From contig CAKUPI010000047.1 of the NCBI GenBank assembly GCA_934675045.1, forward strand, positions 1 through 10,581: 10,581 nt of DNA. Direction: 5' to 3'. Below the pieces are notes generated by a model. That model made no database searches and had not been told where the DNA came from. It worked only from the letters and a program-made list of their open reading frames with translations. This stretch comes from an uncultured Eubacteriales bacterium. Lineage in GTDB: Bacteria; Bacillota; Clostridia; Oscillospirales; Butyricicoccaceae. Made by a program: the position numbers and the translations under genes. This document shows positions 6,951 to 10,581 of the stretch, in pieces; position 1 is the first letter of the stretch, and every line of letters starts with the position of its first letter.

Positions 6951-6972
6951 GCGGCAGCACACCGGCTGCCGC
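6951..6972 (-). promoter_or_regulatory. Inverted repeat in the leader of the ybaK-racemase operon
   Basis: GCGGCAGC (6951-6958) and GCTGCCGC (6965-6972) form a perfect 8-bp stem with a 6-nt loop. It lies between the predicted transcription start (about 6994) and the ribosome binding site (about 6932-6938) on the minus strand. There is no T tract after it, so it is not a terminator. It may be an RNA hairpin in the leader or a dyad operator; the sequence does not say which. Confidence 0.45.
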
Positions 6973-7000
6973 GGACAAAACAGGCTTGCATGTACCCACT

Positions 7001-7029
7001 ATCATACGCCGGGCAATGGCAAAAAGCAA
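7001..7029 (-). promoter_or_regulatory. Predicted sigma-A promoter of the ybaK-racemase operon
   Basis: On the minus strand, TTGCTT (7024-7029), 17 bp, TATGAT (7001-7006). The -10 matches 5 of 6 and the -35 matches 3-4 of 6 consensus positions with ideal spacing. It leaves a leader of about 70 nt. It lies in the 162-bp divergent region before spoVAC, where I could not find a convincing sigma-G promoter for the spore genes. Confidence 0.55.
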
Positions 7030-7085
7030 CCTGCGGCGGTATATTTCGGCGGCGCTGGTCAAAAATACCCATGAGGTGAATTGCT

Positions 7086-7526
7086 TTGAAGCTTACAAAA
7101 CAGGAATACCAAGCCCTTTGCAGCCGGGCTTCGCCCCCTTCCCCGTCCCGCAAAAACGTCCCCGCCGCCTTTTTGACCGGCGGGCTGCTCTGCACGGCCG
7201 GGCAGGCCCTTCAGACCCTTTTCCGGCAGCTCGGCCTGAGCGAAAAGGGCGTCGCCGCGGCCGCCGCCGTCTCCATGGTCTTTATCGGCGTTCTTCTGAC
7301 CGCGCTCGGCCTGTACGATAAGCTGGCCCGGCACGCCGGCGCCGGCACGCTGGTGCCCATTACCGGCTTTGCCAACGCCGTCGCCGCGCCCGCCCTTGAG
7401 TTTAAGACCGAGGGCGTGGTGCTCGGCACCTGCGTGAAAATGTTCACCATCGCCGGCCCGGTGCTGGCGCTCGGCATTTCGGCCAGCGTGCTCTACGGCC
7501 TCATTCTCGTTGCTTTCGGAGGGTGA
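7086..7526 (+). CDS. spoVAC: Stage V sporulation protein AC
   Basis: SpoVAC is an inner forespore membrane protein, reported to act as a channel, needed for dipicolinic acid (DPA) uptake during sporulation and its release in germination. 146 residues, normal for the family. Seen: a short polar N-terminus with YQALCSR, then four hydrophobic segments at about 26-46, 55-77, 85-104 and 111-143. The family blocks AFLTGGLLCTAGQ, GAGTLVPITGFANA and EGVVLGTCVKMFTIAGPV are present. The start is TTG 7086, with GAGGTGA 6 nt upstream; no ATG fits. It is the first gene of spoVAC-spoVAD-spoVAE. Expression under forespore sigma-G is expected from the family, but no clear sigma-G promoter was recognised upstream. 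It is visibly paralogous to SpoVAE two genes downstream. Confidence 0.95.
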   Translation: MKLTKQEYQALCSRASPPSPSRKNVPAAFLTGGLLCTAGQALQTLFRQLGLSEKGVAAAAAVSMVFIGVLLTALGLYDKLARHAGAGTLVPITGFANAVAAPALEFKTEGVVLGTCVKMFTIAGPVLALGISASVLYGLILVAFGG

Positions 7527-7528
7527 CC

Positions 7529-8521
7529 ATGTCAACAATCCACTTTAAAAGCCCCGTTTACGTCCGCTCGTGGGCCGTCTGCGCCGGCAAAAAAGAGGGG
7601 GACGGCCCGCTGGGCGACACCTTTGACGTCCTCTTCCCCGACGGCCGCTGCGGCGAGGCAAGCTGGGAAAAGGCCGAACGGAAAATGGTCGCCGCCGCCT
7701 GGCAGACCGCGCTGCAAAAGGCCGCCGTGTCGCCCGCCGAGGTCGGGTGCGCGCTGGGCGGCGACCTGCTCAACCAGTGCGTTTCCACCAGCTTCGCCTT
7801 CCGCGACAGCCAAATCCCCTTTCTCGGCCTCTACGGCGCCTGCTCCACCCTGTCCGAGGGCCTGCTGCTGGGCGCCTGCCTGATCGCGGGGGGCACCGAA
7901 GAGCACGTTTTGTGCACCGCCTCCTCCCACTTCTGCTCGGCCGAGCGCCAGTACCGCTATCCGCTGGCCTACGGCGGGCAGCGTCCGCCGACCGCGCAAT
8001 GGACCGCCACGGCGGCCGGCGCCGTCCTGCTGTCCGGCTGTAAGGGCGCCGTGCGCATCACCCGCGCCCACATCGGCAAAATCTGCGACCCCGGCGTCAC
8101 CGACGCCAACAACATGGGGGCGGCCATGGCCCAAAGCGCTTACGAGACGCTGCGCGCCTATTTTCAGGACACCGGCGACCGCCCCGCCGACTACGACCTC
8201 ATCGTCACCGGTGATTTGTCCCGCGTGGGCAAGCAGCTGGTGCTCGATCTCTTCGACGCCGACGGCGTGGATCTGCGCCCCGTCTACGACGACTGCGGCC
8301 TAATGCTCTTTCACGGCGGGCAGGACGTCCACGCCGGTGCGTCGGGCTGCGGCTGCTCGGCGGCCGTGCTGGGCGGCTACCTGCTGCCCGCGCTGGAGGC
8401 AAAGCGCTTTCAAAAAATCCTTTTCTGCGGCACCGGCGCCCTGCTGTCCCCCCTGACGGCGGCGCAGGGCGAGTCCATTCCCGGTATCTGCCACCTCGTC
8501 TGTCTGGAATCGGAGGGTTAA
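7529..8521 (+). CDS. spoVAD: Stage V sporulation protein AD
   Basis: SpoVAD is a soluble or membrane-associated protein with a thiolase-like fold. It binds DPA and works with SpoVAC and SpoVAE in loading it into the spore core. 330 residues, close to the family's usual length. Seen: GGDLLNQC (78-84), LYGACSTLSEGLLLGA with Cys105 at the thiolase nucleophile position (101-116), and the very conserved stretch ASSHFCSAERQYR with YGGQRPPTAQW (131-158). Later come DLIVTGDLSRVG and SGCGCSAAVLGGYLL. The start is ATG 7529, with GGAGG 6 nt upstream; a GTG two codons earlier overlaps that site. Only 2 bases separate it from the spoVAC stop. Known biology is DPA binding, not thiolysis. Confidence 0.97.
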   Translation: MSTIHFKSPVYVRSWAVCAGKKEGDGPLGDTFDVLFPDGRCGEASWEKAERKMVAAAWQTALQKAAVSPAEVGCALGGDLLNQCVSTSFAFRDSQIPFLGLYGACSTLSEGLLLGACLIAGGTEEHVLCTASSHFCSAERQYRYPLAYGGQRPPTAQWTATAAGAVLLSGCKGAVRITRAHIGKICDPGVTDANNMGAAMAQSAYETLRAYFQDTGDRPADYDLIVTGDLSRVGKQLVLDLFDADGVDLRPVYDDCGLMLFHGGQDVHAGASGCGCSAAVLGGYLLPALEAKRFQKILFCGTGALLSPLTAAQGESIPGICHLVCLESEG

Positions 8522-8524
8522 GCC

Positions 8525-8881
8525 ATGGACTATCTCAAGGCCTTTCTGGTGGGCGGCGTCATCTGCGCCCTCAGCCAGCTTCTCATCGACCGCACCCGCC
8601 TGACCCCGGCGCGCATCCTCAGCGCCTACGTCGTGCTCGGCGTCGCGCTGACCGCCCTCGGACTCTACCAGCCCGTCGTCGCCTTCGGCGGCGCGGGCGC
8701 CACGGTGCCCCTGCTCGGCTTCGGCTATTCGATGGCCAAAGGGGTGGAGGAGGCCGTTTTGCAGTACGGCTGGACGGGCGCCTTTACCGGCGGACTGTCT
8801 GCCGCGGCGGGCGGAATCGCCGCCGCCGTCGGCTTTTCTCTGCTCTTTTCCCTGCTCTTCCGCTCGCGCGAGCCCTCGTAA
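8525..8881 (+). CDS. spoVAE: Stage V sporulation protein AE (SpoVAEb type)
   Basis: A small membrane protein of the SpoVA DPA transport complex, 118 residues, the normal length. Seen: AFLVGGVICALSQ (6-18), a second hydrophobic segment at about 32-52, GAGATVPLLGFGYSMAKGV (57-75), and a C-terminal hydrophobic segment (about 84-111) ending in a short basic tail SREPS. It shares the AFLxGGxxC and GAGxxVPxxGF blocks with SpoVAC, so both are copies of one ancestral unit. The ATG at 8525 has GGAGG about 9 nt upstream, and only 3 bases separate it from the spoVAD stop. Its last codons and stop are duplicated 72 bp downstream (8922-8957). The set C-D-E without AA, AB, AEa or AF is the minimal version seen in many Clostridia. 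Confidence 0.95.
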   Translation: MDYLKAFLVGGVICALSQLLIDRTRLTPARILSAYVVLGVALTALGLYQPVVAFGGAGATVPLLGFGYSMAKGVEEAVLQYGWTGAFTGGLSAAAGGIAAAVGFSLLFSLLFRSREPS

Positions 8882-8957
8882 GCGCGCCCGCCCGCCGCGG
8901 CGCGGCCTCCCCCGCTGCCCGCCCTGCTCTTCCGCTCGCGCAAGCCTTCGTAAGCGC
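8850..8957 (+). repeat. Direct repeat of the spoVAE 3' end
   Basis: A 36-bp unit covering the last codons and stop of spoVAE (8850-8885) recurs at 8922-8957 with 34 of 36 bases identical. The offset is exactly 72 bp. The copy keeps the frame: after the first TAA the reading continues for 23 sense codons, ending in the same LLFRSR-K-PS and another TAA. This looks like a partial tandem duplication or a remnant of a once longer C-terminus, not a separate gene. Confidence 0.85.
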
Positions 8958-8960
8958 CCG

Positions 8961-9010
8961 GTTGCAATTTCCATTTTTTTCTTATTTCCCATCCTTATTC
9001 TCCACAATTC
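8961..9010. other. AT-rich patch upstream of noc
   Basis: These 50 bases contain only 16 G or C (32%), against roughly 60-65% around them. The patch has a run of seven T and sits between the spoVAE tail repeat and the noc promoter. A DnaA-box-like 9-mer TTCTCCACA is at 8998-9006, and a second one, TTGTCCACA, at 9037-9045; each differs from TTATCCACA at position 3. No terminator hairpin for spoVAE was found here. Confidence 0.5.
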
Positions 9011-9023
9011 GCCACGGCGGCGG

Positions 9024-9052
9024 TGCTATGATAAGCTTGTCCACAGGGACAA
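9024..9052 (+). promoter_or_regulatory. Predicted noc promoter with overlapping dyad
   Basis: TATGAT (9027-9032) preceded by TGC gives an extended -10; the -35 region (about 9004-9009) is poor. Immediately downstream, over the expected start site, lies the dyad TTGTCC-ACAG-GGACAA (9037-9052). Its left arm is also part of a DnaA-box-like 9-mer. An operator over the start site is plausible, but the regulator is unknown. Confidence 0.45.
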
Positions 9053-9077
9053 ATACCACCACAAGGGGGTCCGCAGC

Positions 9078-9893
9078 ATGGCACTCAATCTGTTCATGCC
9101 CGCTTCAAAAAACCGGGAGTTTCGCTGGATTTCTGTCGGCAGCCTGACGAAAAACCCCAACCAGCCCCGCCGCATCTTCGACCCGCAGGGTCTTTCGGAG
9201 CTTTGCGACAGCATCCGCCGCTACGGCGTCATCACTCCGCTGACGGTGCGCCGCGTCAACGGCGGCTTTGAGCTCATCGCCGGCGAACGCCGGCTGCGCG
9301 CCGCCGTCATGGCCGGGCTTGAGGCCGTCCCCTGCTATATCGTCGCCGCCGCCGAGGAGGACAGCTCGCTCATGGCGCTGGTCGAGAACCTCCAGCGCCG
9401 CGATCTGGACTGCTTCGAAGAGGCGCTCGGCCTTCAGCGCCTGACCGCCTTTTACGGCATGACCCAACAGCAGGCCGCCGACAAAATCGGCAAAACGCAG
9501 TCCGCCGTCGCCAACAAGCTGCGCCTTTTGAAGCTGTCGCCCGAAACCGTCGCCCTTGTGCGCGAGCACCGTCTGACCGAGCGGCACGCCCGCGCCCTGC
9601 TGCGCATCGACGACCCCGAAACGCAGCGCCGCGCCGCCGCCGAAATCGCCCGCCGCCGCTGCAACGTCGAACAGGCCGAGGCCTACATCGACCGCCTGCT
9701 GTCGGGCAAAAAAGCCCGCCCCGCCGGACGCCGCGTCGTCATGGCCTACGACGTCCGGCTCTTTCTCAACACCCTCAACCGGGCCGTCAGCACCATGCAG
9801 TCGGCCGGCGTCGGCGCAAAAGTCGACCGTGAGGAAGGCCCCGAGGGACTGGTGCTCACCATTCGCATCCCCCGGCCCGCCCCTGCCCCCTGA
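9078..9893 (+). CDS. noc: Nucleoid occlusion protein Noc (ParB-family CTPase)
   Basis: Noc is a ParB paralogue. Known members bind Noc sites on the chromosome, spread as CTP-dependent clamps, attach to the membrane and block division over the nucleoid. 271 residues. Seen: NPNQPRRIF (26-34); CTP-binding motifs GERRLRAA (69-76) and ENLQRRD (103-109); helix-turn-helix MTQQQAADKIGKTQSAVANKLRLL (128-151); a separate C-terminal dimerisation region after about 215. The four residues that separate Noc from ParB specificity read Q141, K147, K152 and R169, all Noc type, with spacings 6, 5 and 17 as in the published comparison. The N-terminus MALNLFMPAS is short and hydrophobic and could be the membrane-targeting segment. 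ATG 9078 has AAGGGGG 8 nt upstream. soj follows 272 bp later. ParB itself is the alternative reading, but the residues and the position before soj favour Noc. Confidence 0.88.
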   Translation: MALNLFMPASKNREFRWISVGSLTKNPNQPRRIFDPQGLSELCDSIRRYGVITPLTVRRVNGGFELIAGERRLRAAVMAGLEAVPCYIVAAAEEDSSLMALVENLQRRDLDCFEEALGLQRLTAFYGMTQQQAADKIGKTQSAVANKLRLLKLSPETVALVREHRLTERHARALLRIDDPETQRRAAAEIARRRCNVEQAEAYIDRLLSGKKARPAGRRVVMAYDVRLFLNTLNRAVSTMQSAGVGAKVDREEGPEGLVLTIRIPRPAPAP

Positions 9894-9952
9894 CGGGGCC
9901 GAAGGCCCAAACCCCTTGATATTACTGGCTTTCAGCGGTGTAAAGCTGTTGA

Positions 9953-9970
9953 CTGTTTCACGTGAAACAG
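9953..9970. promoter_or_regulatory. parS: parS centromere site
   Basis: The core TGTTTCACGTGAAACA (9954-9969) is a perfect 16-bp palindrome, extended to 18 bp by flanking C and G, and matches the Bacillus-type parS consensus exactly. ParB (Spo0J) loads here and spreads, and SMC condensin is recruited. It lies between noc and soj, as origin-proximal parS sites often do. It is the only CACGTG-centred match I found in the window. It should be bound by a ParB encoded outside the window, not by the Noc-type protein next to it. Confidence 0.97.
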
Positions 9971-10080
9971 CCCCTTTTCCGGGCTGCAAGCCCCCCTCTC
10001 TCCCCCCTTTTCCCTCTTTCCGCCGCCCCCTCTCTGCCGTCAGTCCGCCGCTCGTTTTGGCGGGCTGGCGGCTTTTGTCC

Positions 10081-10109
10081 TTTACACCCCTTTCGAGCGG
10101 TGTTATAAT
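10081..10109 (+). promoter_or_regulatory. Predicted sigma-A promoter of soj
   Basis: TTTACA (10081-10086), 17 bp, TATAAT (10104-10109) with TGT before the -10, so both a good -35 and an extended -10. It is the strongest promoter seen in the window. The start would be near 10116, 50 nt before the soj ATG. parS lies about 110 bp upstream of it, so ParB spreading could influence transcription. Confidence 0.85.
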
Positions 10110-10165
10110 GAGAAACACAAGGGTTTGCGCTTTCAACCCGACTTTCCACTTCGAGGTAATTGTCC

Positions 10166-10581
10166 ATGGGTAAAATTGTGGCTCTTTCCAATCAAAAAGG
10201 CGGCGTCGGCAAGACGACCACGGCGGTCAACCTCGCCTGCGGCGTCGCCGCGCGGGGGCAGAAGGTTTTGCTGTGCGATTTCGATCCGCAGGGCAACGCC
10301 AGCTCCGGGCTGGGCGTTTCGGCCGGCGGCAAGGGGATTTACGGCGCCCTGACCGGGCTGTGCACCGTGCAGCAGGCGCTGTGCCACACACGCTGGTGCG
10401 ATCTGCTGCCCGCCGACATCAATCTGGCCGCCATCGAGCAGGAGCTGGCCTCCGCCGACGGCCGTCAGCTGGCGCTGCGCGAGGTTTTGCAGCCCCTGCG
10501 CGCCCAATACGATTTTATCTTTATCGACTGCCCCCCCTCGCTGGGCCTTCTGACCCTCAACGCGCTGGCGGCCTCCGACAC
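10166..10581 (+). CDS. soj: Chromosome partitioning ATPase Soj/ParA, N-terminal part (cut by window edge)
   Basis: Soj (ParA) is a Walker-type ATPase that binds DNA as an ATP dimer, works with Spo0J/ParB and parS in origin segregation, and modulates DnaA. 138 codons are visible, about half of the usual 250-270 residues. Seen: deviant Walker A KGGVGKTTTAVNLA (11-24) with the signature lysine at 11, the DFDPQGN switch (38-44), and Walker B region YDFIFIDCPPSLGLLTLNAL (115-134) with Asp121. There is no extra N-terminal helix-turn-helix, so it is the short chromosomal type rather than a plasmid type Ia ParA. ATG 10166 has GAGGT 8 nt upstream. spo0J/parB is expected next, beyond the right edge. 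Confidence 0.96.
   Translation, partial: MGKIVALSNQKGGVGKTTTAVNLACGVAARGQKVLLCDFDPQGNASSGLGVSAGGKGIYGALTGLCTVQQALCHTRWCDLLPADINLAAIEQELASADGRQLALREVLQPLRAQYDFIFIDCPPSLGLLTLNALAASD

Larger units (their letters stand above)
9894..10165 (+). other. 272-bp noc-soj intergenic region
   Basis: It contains, in order: a short hairpin GGGCC-GAA-GGCCC (9896-9908) without T tract; the parS site; a 31-base pure pyrimidine run (9991-10021); an imperfect hairpin (10042-10049 with 10059-10066, 9-nt loop) followed six bases later by TTTT, a weak terminator candidate for noc; and the soj promoter. A TTGATA-17-TGTAAA pair (9917-9945) is a weak extra promoter candidate. No gene was seen in it. Confidence 0.5.

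Noticed and set aside
6993..7072. Search for a sigma-G promoter before spoVAC
   Set aside because: A GCATG (6988-6992) resembles a -35, but no CATNNTA-like -10 sits 17-18 bp away; other pairs were equally poor, so none was called.
8983..8990. TATTTCCC, an exact half of the Noc-binding palindrome
   Set aside because: The other half is absent (ATCCTTAT follows), so a functional Noc site is not supported.
1..10581. CRISPR arrays, transposases, tRNA or rRNA genes, toxin-antitoxin or phage-defence cassettes
   Set aside because: No regularly spaced repeats, no cloverleaf-like or ribosomal sequence, and every long coding frame with family motifs is a housekeeping or sporulation gene.

Overview
The window reads as chromosomal DNA of a GC-rich (about 60-65% by eye), spore-forming member of the Firmicutes. 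The spoVA genes require an endospore former. The noc-soj pair with a Bacillus-type parS, the clostridial-looking pssA-psd-PAP2 cluster and the minimal spoVAC-spoVAD-spoVAE set fit Clostridia. A high-GC Oscillospirales-type organism is my guess, not something the sequence proves. Ribosome binding sites are strong (GGAGG-like) and several promoters are close to the sigma-A consensus.

Layout. 1-1069 (-) is the N-terminal 356 codons of secA, cut by the window edge, where a 16-bp imperfect inverted repeat looks like an assembly or fold-back artefact. 1201-1929 (-) is a YoaK/DUF1275 membrane protein. The two lie in the same direction, but each has its own promoter. Divergently, 2153-3271 (+) is prfB (release factor 2), encoded in one frame without the usual programmed frameshift. 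3402-5665 (+) is a three-gene phospholipid operon with overlapping ends: pssA, psd and a PAP2-family membrane phosphatase starting at TTG. A strong two-way terminator (5692-5727) separates it from a convergent two-gene operon (5728-6923, -): a YbaK-type aminoacyl-tRNA deacylase whose stop overlaps the start of an aspartate/glutamate-racemase family protein.

Divergent from that operon, 7086-8881 (+) holds spoVAC, spoVAD and spoVAE, which load dipicolinic acid into the forespore. After a short AT-rich, promoter-bearing gap come noc (9078-9893, +) and soj/parA (10166 onward, +, cut by the window edge). A perfect parS palindrome (9953-9970) lies between them. A parB/spo0J gene would be expected just past the right edge.

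Functionally this is mostly core biology: protein export, translation termination, phosphatidylethanolamine synthesis, tRNA editing, spore maturation and chromosome segregation. I found no mobile element, CRISPR array, tRNA or rRNA, and no cassette that looks like a new system. The points most worth a second look are the foldback at the left edge, the Noc specificity residues beside a ParB-type site, the frameshift-free prfB, the duplicated tail of spoVAE, and two DnaA-box-like 9-mers in the AT-rich patch before noc.
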